A stretch of 64,000 nt of DNA from Bacillus_BD oryzisoli. GTDB lineage: Bacteria; Bacillota; Bacilli; Bacillales; Cytobacillaceae. The DNA is taken from NCBI RefSeq assembly GCF_036670025.1, contig NZ_CP137640.1, forward strand, positions 3,320,001 through 3,384,000, given 5' to 3'. Under the pieces are notes generated by a model. That model was not told where the DNA came from, did not search any database, and was given only the letters and a program-made list of their open reading frames with translations. Below, piece by piece: positions 16,993-24,698 of the stretch (positions are counted from its first letter, which is position 1; each line of letters starts with the position of its first letter). The position numbers were made by a program, and so were the translations under genes.

Positions 16993-17166
16993 TTAATCAT
17001 CATTAATTTCTTCATCAATAATGCATTTTTCTAATAAATAATCAAAAGTGATATCTGCGAGGTCATCTAATTCTTCTTCTGAAGGAACATAGCCTCTTTT
17101 CAATAACTCTTGATAGAAAAACTCAGCAATTTCATCCGTATCTATTATGACCTCAATTTCTTTCAC
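16993..17166 (-). CDS. yozD: YozD family small protein
   Basis: Protein of 57 residues. The start is GTG 17166, well spaced behind AAAGGGGG; longer in-frame extension upstream lacks a start signal. The very acidic sequence KEIEVIIDTDEIAEFFYQEL then GYVPSEEELDDLADITFDYL matches B. subtilis YozD, whose function is unknown. It is divergent from the 57-residue membrane protein gene and sits in the conserved yozD-yodN-yozE-yokU order. Confidence 0.8.
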   Translation of the reverse strand: MKEIEVIIDTDEIAEFFYQELLKRGYVPSEEELDDLADITFDYLLEKCIIDEEINDD

Positions 17167-17310
17167 AGCGTCGCCCCCTTTATAAAAAATATATGAACCT
17201 ACGAATCTGGATATACCGAAAAAGAATGGATCTTTCATGAAAAATGAAAAGGCATTTTTCATAAGGACAAGCATAGATTTAAAATACAGGAAAACAATTT
17301 TGGAGGGGGA

Positions 17311-17484
17311 ATGATGATGAAGATTGCCCAAATGATTGAGTGCATCAAGGAAGATGTCAATAATGAAGATAGTATGACGCTTACATTATTTAACAGAGCA
17401 CTTCAAACAGGTTATTGGCTGATTCTGCTGTCAGGGATTCCACTTATCGTTCATTTGCTGATATCATTTGGAAAGCTTTTATAA
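17311..17484 (+). CDS. Small membrane-anchored protein, 57 residues
   Basis: Three tandem ATG codons (17311, 17314, 17317) follow TGGAGGGGGA; the third or second gives the best spacing. The product has an N-terminal polar helix (KIAQMIECIKEDVNNEDS) and one hydrophobic helix (about 36-55, YWLILLSGIPLIVHLLISF) near the C-terminus. Function unknown. It lies between divergent yozD and convergent yodN and shares the intergenic promoter region with yozD. Confidence 0.68.
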   Translation: MMMKIAQMIECIKEDVNNEDSMTLTLFNRALQTGYWLILLSGIPLIVHLLISFGKLL

Positions 17485-17503
17485 GGAATGGCAGTTTGTA
17501 TGA

Positions 17504-18187
17504 TTAAGATGTTTTTTTATCATCCATGGTTAATTTTTTTAATTCATGAATGGCAGCCTGCATAATTTGGACATATTCTTCATCTTTAAACCACTCGTAT
17601 AAAAAACGGTAATCATTGTAAATATCCAGCAGGCGGTTAATCTGCTCCGTTCGTTTCACTTCTTCAGAAGTGGAGTCTTTATGATCTAATGATAACGCCG
17701 TTTCTTTTAGAGGCTGCCCATTTTGATTTTTAATAAAATATAATAGCCCAAGCTTCTGTAGGAATGCATCGGCATTTTCTTCGTCTGCCAGCAGTGTCAG
17801 GTCGGCTTCGCCTGCTTCAAGCCATTCACCATCACCGATTCGTGCTAATTCATAGATAATATCTTCCCATGAGCTGTCCTTATAACGCCAAATTTCCGTC
17901 CGGAATCCAACTACTTTATACAAGTCATGTCCTTGACCATTTACTTGTACGATATCGCCGATAAAGAATTTATATTCAATATCAATATGTTCTTTTTCAT
18001 AAATTTCTCCATCGTAATCTGATAACAATTGCAGGCTTGTTTCTTTATATAATTCTTCACTTTTATTAACCTCATATACGTAAGTACCATCAAGCCATTG
18101 AACGTTTGTCACTTTGCCAACCGTTCCGTATAATATGATAACGACAGTATCGTCGATTTGAAACTTAGATTTTCTTCTTCTTCCCAT
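17504..18187 (-). CDS. yodN: YodN-like conserved protein
   Basis: Protein of 227 residues starting MGRRRKSKFQIDDTVVIILYGT. The N-terminal half holds two SH3-like barrels of the kind DTVVIILYGTVGKVTNVQWLDGTYVYEV and FIGDIVQVNGQGHDLYKVVGF, each with the hydrophobic-Gly-Val pattern of KOW-type folds. The C-terminal third is helical. It occupies the yodN position between yozD and yozE. Function unknown; no catalytic motif is seen. Confidence 0.72.
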   Translation of the reverse strand: MGRRRKSKFQIDDTVVIILYGTVGKVTNVQWLDGTYVYEVNKSEELYKETSLQLLSDYDGEIYEKEHIDIEYKFFIGDIVQVNGQGHDLYKVVGFRTEIWRYKDSSWEDIIYELARIGDGEWLEAGEADLTLLADEENADAFLQKLGLLYFIKNQNGQPLKETALSLDHKDSTSEEVKRTEQINRLLDIYNDYRFLYEWFKDEEYVQIMQAAIHELKKLTMDDKKTS

Positions 18188-18306
18188 ATCATCCCTCTCC
18201 TCATGGTCAAGCCGTTTAAGGTAGTTAACATAGTATATGCATGAGCAGTCGATATGGAAATAATCAGAATTGTTTAATTTCCTTTGTTTAAACCAAATAT
18301 TTCTTC

Positions 18307-18534
18307 CTATTTTTTTAGTTCATGTGTTAAATATAAATCCCATGCTTCATCAAACACTCTCATACTTTTTAAATACGTTCCATTTAATTCAAGATAGGAG
18401 CTTAATTGATCATAATTGGTATTGGTCTTTGGAAAACTATGATCTTGATAGGCATGGTTAGCAAATAAACTAATTTCATCCTTCGGTTCAGGATGGCGGT
18501 ATCGCATTAAAAAGTGATAAAAGGATTTGGCCAT
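18307..18534 (-). CDS. yozE: YozE family protein (SAM-like helical fold)
   Basis: Protein of 75 residues. The frame is open further upstream, but MAKSFYHFLMRYRHP at 18534 is the family start. The helical sequence with FANHAYQDHSFPK, YDQLSSYLELNG and AWDLYLTHEL matches the YozE SAM-like domain. Function unknown. It is followed by about 110 AT-rich bases before yodN. Confidence 0.85.
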   Translation of the reverse strand: MAKSFYHFLMRYRHPEPKDEISLFANHAYQDHSFPKTNTNYDQLSSYLELNGTYLKSMRVFDEAWDLYLTHELKK

Positions 18535-18631
18535 AAATGAAAATACTCCCTTCCAACTCTCATTGATTGTTCCTACTATAAAGGAAAAAGAACCATTTCG
18601 TCCACTAGTTTGCAAAATCCTTGGATAAGAA

Positions 18632-18660
18632 AATAACCCGAGAATTTTCCCCGGGTTTTG
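18632..18660 (-). terminator. Terminator of the 63-residue membrane protein gene
   Basis: Stem AACCCGGGG/CCCGGGTT-type (plus strand AACCCG...CGGGTT) with T-rich flank on the minus strand, ten bases after the stop at 18671. Confidence 0.65.
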
Positions 18661-18670
18661 ATTTACCATT

Positions 18671-18862
18671 TTATTGCCAACGATCTGTCTTTGCCAGTTC
18701 AGTCAATGCCCAAATAACATTAAACATTAATATAGCAACGGTTATCGGAACGGCTTGAAGCCAATTTTTTCCGTACTTTTCTTTAATTACTCCTGCATAA
18801 TATCCACAGAAAAATAAGACAAACATTGCCAAGGCAAGTAAGAGCATTAAAACCAATTTCAT
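18671..18862 (-). CDS. Small membrane protein, 63 residues
   Basis: The start is ATG 18862, well placed behind GGGAGG; further upstream ATGs lack a site. Two predicted transmembrane helices (about 3-22 and 33-52) are separated by a short GVIKEKYGKNW loop, with a TELAKTDRWQ tail. It resembles small membrane proteins seen near yokU in bacilli; function unknown. Confidence 0.7.
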   Translation of the reverse strand: MKLVLMLLLALAMFVLFFCGYYAGVIKEKYGKNWLQAVPITVAILMFNVIWALTELAKTDRWQ

Positions 18863-18967
18863 TCGAATTCCTCCCATTTTCAAAAACAATCCCCTCACTA
18901 TTATAAAAAGCGAAAGCAGAACCTTTGTGAAAAAAGAATGAAAATTATGTGAACAACATTTTTATAA

Positions 18968-18998
18968 ATAAAAAGAAGGCTGATATTGATTCAGCCCT
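18968..18998 (-). terminator. Terminator of the kamA-yokU transcript
   Basis: Stem GGCTGA/TCAGCC with a seven-base loop, followed on the minus strand by TTCTTTTTATTT, about ten bases after the yokU stop. Confidence 0.7.
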
Positions 18999-19008
18999 CC
19001 CATCTTCT

Positions 19009-19284
19009 TCAAAAGTTAAAATAATTCCGCTTTAATAACCTCTTCATTTTCATCAATTCATCATACGTTGTTTGCTTTGCTAACTGCTTTGTATCAATTA
19101 AAAACAACTGATCCTCAATTTCTTTAACGATTTCATCACTTTGGAATAAAGCGCGGCAATTATCACAATAAAAGGATGGTGTTTCATTAATTTCAACAGC
19201 CCTTGTTCCATCTGGTAATTCCCAATACACTGTATCTGTTACCGATGAAAGCTTACCCACCTCGCACCATGGACAGATTTCCAT
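19009..19284 (-). CDS. yokU: YokU family zinc-finger protein
   Basis: Protein of 91 residues started at ATG 19284, nine bases after GGAGG; an ATG at 19293 abuts the site. Two CxxC pairs (CPWCEVGK at the N-terminus, CDNCRALF near residue 45) form a zinc-binding unit of the kind in YgiT-type proteins, followed by a helix. In B. subtilis yokU also follows kamA. Its start overlaps the kamA end region, so translation is coupled to the lysine aminomutase. Function unknown. Confidence 0.85.
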   Translation of the reverse strand: MEICPWCEVGKLSSVTDTVYWELPDGTRAVEINETPSFYCDNCRALFQSDEIVKEIEDQLFLIDTKQLAKQTTYDELMKMKRLLKRNYFNF

Positions 19285-19285
19285 G

Positions 19286-20695
19286 CTACTCATCCTCCTT
19301 TTCCTTCGGTGTGTTCTTTTTTTGTTGGGCTTGAAACTTTTTCTCTTTTAATTCATCACGTTTTTCTCGTTTATCTTTTAATGTTTGATGATTCGGGTTT
19401 TGGGCAAATTCCTTGCGGCGGTTTAAACGTGTAATTCCTTCTGGTGTCAGATTAAATTGCTGGTCGTTCAGTAAGGCAGAAATACCTGTTTTTGACCGTT
19501 TTTCATCCATATCAGGATAAATCTTTTTAAAATAATCCTCTGCTCTGCCAGGAATGTAATTTTCCGGCTCTGGATAGGTTGTAATGACGCCTTCATAGTT
19601 ACGCAGAACAACTTTATCAGCACTTTGGGAAATCAAATAATTCGGCTGTAATGTAATCTTTCCTCCCCCTCCAGGAGCATCGATAACAAAGGCAGGTACA
19701 GCATAGCCGCTTGTATGGCCTCTTAAACCTTCAATAATTTCAAGTCCTTTTGCAACAGGAGCACGGAAATGACTAATTCCTTCTGATAAATCACATTGAT
19801 AGATATAATATGGTCTGACACGGATTTTGACGAGATCATGCATTAATTTTTTCATAATCGGTACGCTGTCATTAATTCCGGCAAGAATGACAGTTTGATT
19901 CCCGACTGGGACACCAGCATTTGCCAGCATTTCACACGCTTTTTTAGAATCCTCTGTAATCTCAATTGATGTATTAAAATGAGTATTCAACCATACAGGG
20001 TGATATTTTTTTAAGATTTGACATAAATTTTCTGTAATTCGCTGTGGAAAGACAACTGGTGCTCTTGTACCGATGCGGATAATTTCCACATGATCTATGG
20101 CCCTGAGGTTTTTTAGAATATACTCCAAGATTTGGTCGTTGATCAAAAGTCCATCACCGCCGGAAATGAGTACATCACGGACAACAGGTGTGGAGCGAAT
20201 GTACTCAATGGCGGCATCCAGCTGCTTTTTTGGTACACCCATGCCAATTTGCCCGGAAAAGCGGCGGCGTGTACAGTAGCGGCAATACATTGAGCATTGA
20301 TTGGTTACAAGAAACAGCACACGATCCGGATATCGATGCGTCAGTCCTGGTACTGGCGAATCCTCGTCTTCATATAATGGATCTTCCAAGTCATATTTTG
20401 TTTTATATATCTCCTTTCCAATGGGTACTGATTGCATGCGAATTGGACATCTGGGATCATCTGGATTCATTAATGAAGCATAATAAGGGGTGATATTTAA
20501 TGGGATTGTTTTCGTGGAAATACGGACTCCTTCTTCTTCATCCGGAGTTAAATTGATGACCTTTTTTAAGTCTTCGAGCGTGCGGATCGTGTTGGTTAAC
20601 TGCCAAATCCAATCATTCCACTGCTCATCGGTGACATGCTTCCATAGTTCAATATCCTTCCAGTGTCTGCTTGGTTTATATAAAAACGGTTTCAA
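19286..20695 (-). CDS. kamA: L-lysine 2,3-aminomutase
   Basis: Protein of 469 residues. It converts L-lysine to L-beta-lysine with radical SAM chemistry and PLP. The CxxxCxxC iron-sulfur motif is C134-SMY-C138-RY-C141, preceded by RYPDRVLFLVTNQ; a Gly-rich SGGD motif follows, and APGGGGK near residue 340 is the PLP-region signature. The C-terminal tail is long, charged and Lys-rich. The start is TTG 20695 behind GAGGAGG. It heads its own transcript with yokU from a sigma-54-type promoter (20746-20762), and the activator gene lies directly upstream. Confidence 0.95.
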   Translation of the reverse strand: MKPFLYKPSRHWKDIELWKHVTDEQWNDWIWQLTNTIRTLEDLKKVINLTPDEEEGVRISTKTIPLNITPYYASLMNPDDPRCPIRMQSVPIGKEIYKTKYDLEDPLYEDEDSPVPGLTHRYPDRVLFLVTNQCSMYCRYCTRRRFSGQIGMGVPKKQLDAAIEYIRSTPVVRDVLISGGDGLLINDQILEYILKNLRAIDHVEIIRIGTRAPVVFPQRITENLCQILKKYHPVWLNTHFNTSIEITEDSKKACEMLANAGVPVGNQTVILAGINDSVPIMKKLMHDLVKIRVRPYYIYQCDLSEGISHFRAPVAKGLEIIEGLRGHTSGYAVPAFVIDAPGGGGKITLQPNYLISQSADKVVLRNYEGVITTYPEPENYIPGRAEDYFKKIYPDMDEKRSKTGISALLNDQQFNLTPEGITRLNRRKEFAQNPNHQTLKDKREKRDELKEKKFQAQQKKNTPKEKEDE

Positions 20696-20745
20696 GTTGA
20701 TTCCTCCTCATCACTATTGCAAAAACAAACCTTACATTATTTATA

Positions 20746-20762
20746 TGCAAGTTTTGTGCCAA
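20746..20762 (-). promoter_or_regulatory. Sigma-54 (SigL) promoter of kamA
   Basis: The minus strand reads TTGGCACAAAACTTGCA, matching TGGCAC-N5-TTGCA at every position, with GG and GC separated by the required ten bases. It lies about 50 bases ahead of the kamA start and downstream of a sigma-54 activator gene. Confidence 0.88.
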
Positions 20763-20814
20763 TGCTAAAAGGAGGAGATTTACAGGCTTTTGAGACTTGC
20801 GGAAGTCGTTACTA

Positions 20815-20837
20815 CCAAACAGATGCCGATTGTTTGG
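20815..20837. promoter_or_regulatory. Candidate upstream activator site for the sigma-54 promoter
   Basis: Perfect inverted repeat CCAAACA-N9-TGTTTGG, centred about 67 bases upstream of the -24 element of the kamA promoter, the usual distance for an enhancer-binding protein site. It lies between the activator stop and the promoter. Binding is inferred. Confidence 0.55.
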
Positions 20838-20855
20838 CAGATGATAAAATCAACA

Positions 20856-22259
20856 TTATTTACTTATGCCGCTTTTTTTTAATTTATATTGCAGGGTTTG
20901 CCGTGGAATACCTAGAGATTTAGCTGCTTTTTGGATATTTCCTTCACATAATAACATTGCTTTTTGAATTAGGTATCGTTCATATCGATCGAGATTTTCC
21001 CGTAATGGAAGCTGATTATCTTCACTCTCCATTACTGCCGCTATATTTTTTTGTTTCAGCATAATGGGCAGTTCTTTCTCGGTCAGTACATGATCATCAC
21101 AAACATTCATCATATATTCGACAGCATGTTTTAGTTCACGTACATTTCCTGGCCAAGAATAAGATAGAAATAATTGTCTAACTGATGGGTCAACTGCTGT
21201 TACATTTTTTTCCATTTCATTATTATAAACGGAAATGAAATGGTCCGTTAAATATGGAATATCCTCCTTTCGTTCCCGAAGCGGCAGAAGCTTAAACATC
21301 AAGACATTCAAGCGATAAAACAGATCCGGTCTTAGTTTCTTAGATTCAAGCGCTTCGTTTGGAGGGATATTCATTGCTGCGACAATTCTGACATTCACAA
21401 GGTGAACTTTTGTACTTCCAACCCTTCGAATGATGCCATCTTCAAGGACTCGCAGCAGCTTTGCCTGCAGTTCAAGCGGCATCGCATGAACCTCATCAAG
21501 AAACAAAGTACCACCGTTAGCTAATTCAAATAAGCCTGCTCTTTCAACAGCCCCTGTATAGCTTCCTTTTGATGTCCCAAACAACAGGCTCTCAAGTAAT
21601 GTCTCAGGGATGGCAGCGCAGTTTTGGGCAATAAACGGACCGCGGGATCGTAATGACGCTTGATGAATTCCATGGACAAAAAGTTCTTTTCCCGTCCCGC
21701 TTTCTCCATAGATCAGAACGGGCGAGTTTGATTTTGCTAACTTTTCCCCCTCATGGATGATTTTAAGAAACTCTGGATTTTTACTCTTTAAGTTCGCGAA
21801 TTGATAGGAAAAACGCCCCATTGAAACAGACTGGGTACCTTCTTTTTGCTGTACTCTCTGATGCAAATCAAGCAGTTTTTCAGACAGCATTTTCAAACGA
21901 GAATAATCCTTGGCAATTTCAACAGCACCAACAAGTTCCCCGCCGATAAAGATGGGCAGTGTTGTATTAATGGTTTCAATTTTTTTACCATGAAGATTTA
22001 CATAGCTTTGCGGTTGATTATAAATAGGCTCTTTTGTCAGAATTACTTTTAAGAGTGTGCTTGAATGCCTTGTAAGAGAAGGGAAAACTTCCAGGATAGA
22101 CTTTCCGTTGACTTCATCAACAGTCAGACCGTCGTGTACTGCTGCGATTTCATTATAAAAAATGGTTTCACCAGATAAATTAACAGCATGAATTCCTTCG
22201 TCAATTCCTTGTAAAATAGCTGACAGAATTTCCTTTGAGATTGTATTTTCCTTTAACAA
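20856..22259 (-). CDS. Sigma-54-dependent transcriptional activator (PAS, AAA+, Fis HTH)
   Basis: Protein of 467 residues. An N-terminal PAS-type sensor domain (about 8-115) is followed by an AAA+ domain with Walker A GESGTGKE, Walker B NGGTLFLDE and the sigma-54 contact loop as GSYTGA instead of GAFTGA. The Fis-like DNA-binding helices (NIQKAAKSLGIPRQTLQYKL) end the protein. It resembles RocR-type amino-acid catabolism regulators. Its place between yodP and kamA suggests that it senses lysine or an intermediate and turns on kamA through the adjacent sigma-54 promoter (inference). Confidence 0.93.
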   Translation of the reverse strand: MLKENTISKEILSAILQGIDEGIHAVNLSGETIFYNEIAAVHDGLTVDEVNGKSILEVFPSLTRHSSTLLKVILTKEPIYNQPQSYVNLHGKKIETINTTLPIFIGGELVGAVEIAKDYSRLKMLSEKLLDLHQRVQQKEGTQSVSMGRFSYQFANLKSKNPEFLKIIHEGEKLAKSNSPVLIYGESGTGKELFVHGIHQASLRSRGPFIAQNCAAIPETLLESLLFGTSKGSYTGAVERAGLFELANGGTLFLDEVHAMPLELQAKLLRVLEDGIIRRVGSTKVHLVNVRIVAAMNIPPNEALESKKLRPDLFYRLNVLMFKLLPLRERKEDIPYLTDHFISVYNNEMEKNVTAVDPSVRQLFLSYSWPGNVRELKHAVEYMMNVCDDHVLTEKELPIMLKQKNIAAVMESEDNQLPLRENLDRYERYLIQKAMLLCEGNIQKAAKSLGIPRQTLQYKLKKSGISK

Positions 22260-22295
22260 ATAATCTCACCGCCTCTCGTTCAATCATATGTGCCT

Positions 22296-22331
22296 ATGCC
22301 GAATATTTGTCAAAAGGATGCCGAAAATTCA
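22296..22331. promoter_or_regulatory. Direct repeats upstream of the sigma-54 activator gene
   Basis: ATGCCGAATATTTG (22296) and ATGCCGAAAATTCA (22318) lie 22 bases apart, two helical turns, 40 to 70 bases ahead of the activator start. The same ATGCCGAttgTTTG sequence is in the inverted repeat before kamA. Possibly an autoregulatory site. Confidence 0.35.
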
Positions 22332-22357
22332 GCAGCAGGATAATGAGAGTGAAAGGA

Positions 22358-23209
22358 TTATTCTTGCGATAGATCCTTGACCCACATATTCATATCTTCA
22401 AGTTGACTAAAAATAAAACAGTTATTCATTAATCTTCCCCGGTAGGCATAACCAAGCTGATGAAGTACTGCATTCATCCCAAATGACTGGGCTCTGGCAA
22501 TCGAATAAGCACAGAAGATGCCATGTTTCTTTAATTCTTCTTCTAATTTTTCTAATAAATATTTCATAAGTCCAAATTTACGATGACTGGAAACTGTGGC
22601 ACAATCTGTAAGCTCTGCATTATCATAGCGGGTATTTACTTCAACAGATGCAGCACTCACTATCTTGCCGTCACAAACAAACCCGTAATAAATCGTACCT
22701 TTTTCGATTGTTTTCTTAATATATTCAGAATCATGAAGTGGTGTCGGATATACTTGGAATACTTCTTGGTACAATTTTGCCAGCTGTTCGGCGTCATCTT
22801 CGAGCATTTTTCGAAGTTCATAGCCTGCAGGAATATGCTGCTTTACATGATTTTTAGCGAGTTGACTGACATTCTCAATGATTCCGTCCTCCAGCAGCCA
22901 CGCTTCAGTTTTTTTGCGATTACTTGTGAAATATTTAGTAAAATAGTAAGCGTCGGAGCCGCGGTAATAGCGATCAACCATCGCTTCTAATTGTAATGCA
23001 CGTTCGATTAAATAGATGATGTCCTCTCTTCTGCAAATAAAAATCAGTTTCTCAGCCTTGTGCTGATTTGACATGTCAATTGCTTTTTCAATAATCCTTT
23101 TGACATCGCCGCGGTAGTCCTCAATCCGCAATCGTTTATTGTATGGATCGATGAAAACATCCATCCAGTAATGCTCATTTGTTATATGCTGCACATATGC
23201 TTCTTCCAT
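22358..23209 (-). CDS. yodP: Beta-lysine N6-acetyltransferase (YodP/AblB)
   Basis: Protein of 283 residues. The N-terminal part (1-125) is the AblB-type leader with HYWMDVFIDPYNKRLRIEDY; the C-terminal part (about 130-270) is a GNAT domain with LAKLYQEVFQVYPTPLHDSEY, ATVSSHRKFGLMKYLLEKLEEEL and SIARAQSFGMNAVLHQLGY. It transfers acetyl from acetyl-CoA to the side amino group of beta-lysine. With KamA this makes N6-acetyl-beta-lysine, an osmolyte in some organisms, but here the catabolic neighbours suggest a pathway intermediate. A terminator-like hairpin separates it from gabT upstream. Confidence 0.9.
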   Translation of the reverse strand: MEEAYVQHITNEHYWMDVFIDPYNKRLRIEDYRGDVKRIIEKAIDMSNQHKAEKLIFICRREDIIYLIERALQLEAMVDRYYRGSDAYYFTKYFTSNRKKTEAWLLEDGIIENVSQLAKNHVKQHIPAGYELRKMLEDDAEQLAKLYQEVFQVYPTPLHDSEYIKKTIEKGTIYYGFVCDGKIVSAASVEVNTRYDNAELTDCATVSSHRKFGLMKYLLEKLEEELKKHGIFCAYSIARAQSFGMNAVLHQLGYAYRGRLMNNCFIFSQLEDMNMWVKDLSQE

Positions 23210-23230
23210 CTTTTTCTTCCTTTCTAGATA

Positions 23231-23266
23231 GAAAGAAGACTGACTCGATTGCTTTCGAAGTCAGTC
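23231..23266 (-). terminator. Hairpin between gabT and yodP
   Basis: Stem GACTGACTTCGA/TCGAGTCAGTC followed on the minus strand by a pyrimidine-rich CTTCTTTCTATC. It could end the yodT-to-gabT transcript or attenuate read-through into yodP. Confidence 0.6.
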
Positions 23267-23351
23267 GTATCCATTTTTATCAATCTTCCCCAGTCTATAA
23301 CAAATGACATTTCTTGTCGAATACTTTTCATATAAGCTTTTTGATCAGCTG

Positions 23352-24668
23352 CTAATTCCTACAGCACTCAAGAATGGCCTCTGCAAGAACTTCAAAGCCT
23401 TCTTTTAACTGTTCATCTGTTATGACGAGCGGGGTAAGGAGACGGATTATATTGCCAAAAAGTCCTGCACTCATAACGATGAGGCCTTTTTGCTGTACCT
23501 TTTCCAAAATGTCCGCGACCAGCTCTTTATTGGGTTCCTTTGTTATAGGGTCCTTGATAAATTCAATCGCACACATGGCTCCTAGCTGCCGAACCTCACC
23601 GATCTGCTCGCATTGCTCTTGCAGTGCTTCAAAACGCTTCTTAAAGGCGTTTCCGATTTCAACCGACCGATTCAGCAGGTTCTTCTCCTGAATGAAATCG
23701 ATCACTTCGAGAGCAGCAACGCAGCCAAGCGGACTACCGCCATACGTACCTCCAATTTCACCAGGATTCGGTGCGTCAATAATGTCTGCTTTTGCCGTAA
23801 CAGCACTTATTGGAAGACCTGCTCCTAATGATTTAGACATTGTAATTATGTCTGGAACCACTCCGAAATGTTCGATGGCAAACATTTTACCTGTTCTACC
23901 AAAGCCTGTTTGAATTTCATCTGCAATGAACAGAATATTATATTTTTCACAAATTTCTTTTACCTGTTGAACAAAATATGGTGATGGAATGACAAATCCT
24001 CCTTCTCCTTGAACTGGTTCCATGATAATAGCGGCAATTTCTTCAGGAGGAACCTCACTTAAGAAAAAGGTATGAAACTGTTTTAAAAGACTGTCATCTA
24101 GTTCTCGTGGTTTTAATTTGGTATGGAAATAGTATGGATAGGGCCATTTATAGGTCTCAGGAGCAAAGGGCCCAAATTCATATTTGTACGGTTTTACTTT
24201 ACTTGTTAAAGACATGGACATGAACGTTCTGCCATGGAATCCACGCTCAAATGAAATAATTCCTTTTCGCCCTGTATATTTTCGCGCAATTTTCACTGCA
24301 TTCTCGACTGCTTCAGCTCCGCTTGAGAGAAAAAACGTCTTCTTTTTATGTTCCCCTGGTGTAATTTCATTTAATTTTTCTGCCAATTGAATGTAGGGCT
24401 CATACATCATGACATGAAAACAAGTATGAAGATACTGATCGATTTGCTGATGCAGTGCATCCGTCACACCTTTTGGCCGATGCCCGACATTCAATGTTCC
24501 AATCGCACCCGCAAAATCAATAAATGTATTCCCGTCTACATCCGTTACTAATGCACCTTCTGCTTTTGTGACAAACGTTTGGACTGTGTTAAAGGGACCC
24601 CTTGGTACATGCTCAAACTTTTTTTCTAACAACGCTCTTGCTTTTGGTCCCGGAACCTCTGTGACCAT
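23352..24668 (-). CDS. gabT: 4-aminobutyrate aminotransferase
   Basis: Protein of 438 residues, the standard length of class III omega-aminotransferases. It has the PLP Lys in TMSKSLGAGLP, the ADEIQTGFGRTGK motif, ISFERGFHGRTFMSMSLT and EIGGTYGGSPLGC, all typical of GabT rather than ornithine or acetylornithine enzymes. It moves the amino group of 4-aminobutyrate to 2-oxoglutarate, giving succinate semialdehyde. It lies 30 bases after yodQ in the same transcript. B. subtilis lacks a gabT here, so its insertion fits disposal of the 4-aminobutyrate expected from acetyl-beta-lysine breakdown. Confidence 0.9.
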   Translation of the reverse strand: MVTEVPGPKARALLEKKFEHVPRGPFNTVQTFVTKAEGALVTDVDGNTFIDFAGAIGTLNVGHRPKGVTDALHQQIDQYLHTCFHVMMYEPYIQLAEKLNEITPGEHKKKTFFLSSGAEAVENAVKIARKYTGRKGIISFERGFHGRTFMSMSLTSKVKPYKYEFGPFAPETYKWPYPYYFHTKLKPRELDDSLLKQFHTFFLSEVPPEEIAAIIMEPVQGEGGFVIPSPYFVQQVKEICEKYNILFIADEIQTGFGRTGKMFAIEHFGVVPDIITMSKSLGAGLPISAVTAKADIIDAPNPGEIGGTYGGSPLGCVAALEVIDFIQEKNLLNRSVEIGNAFKKRFEALQEQCEQIGEVRQLGAMCAIEFIKDPITKEPNKELVADILEKVQQKGLIVMSAGLFGNIIRLLTPLVITDEQLKEGFEVLAEAILECCRN

Positions 24669-24698
24669 TTTTATTGCACCGATGCTGTTCCCCTCCCC

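Noticed and set aside
17167..17331. Long N-terminal extension of YozD
   Set aside because: Basic/aromatic extension has no start signal, overlaps the divergent gene and is absent from the YozD family.
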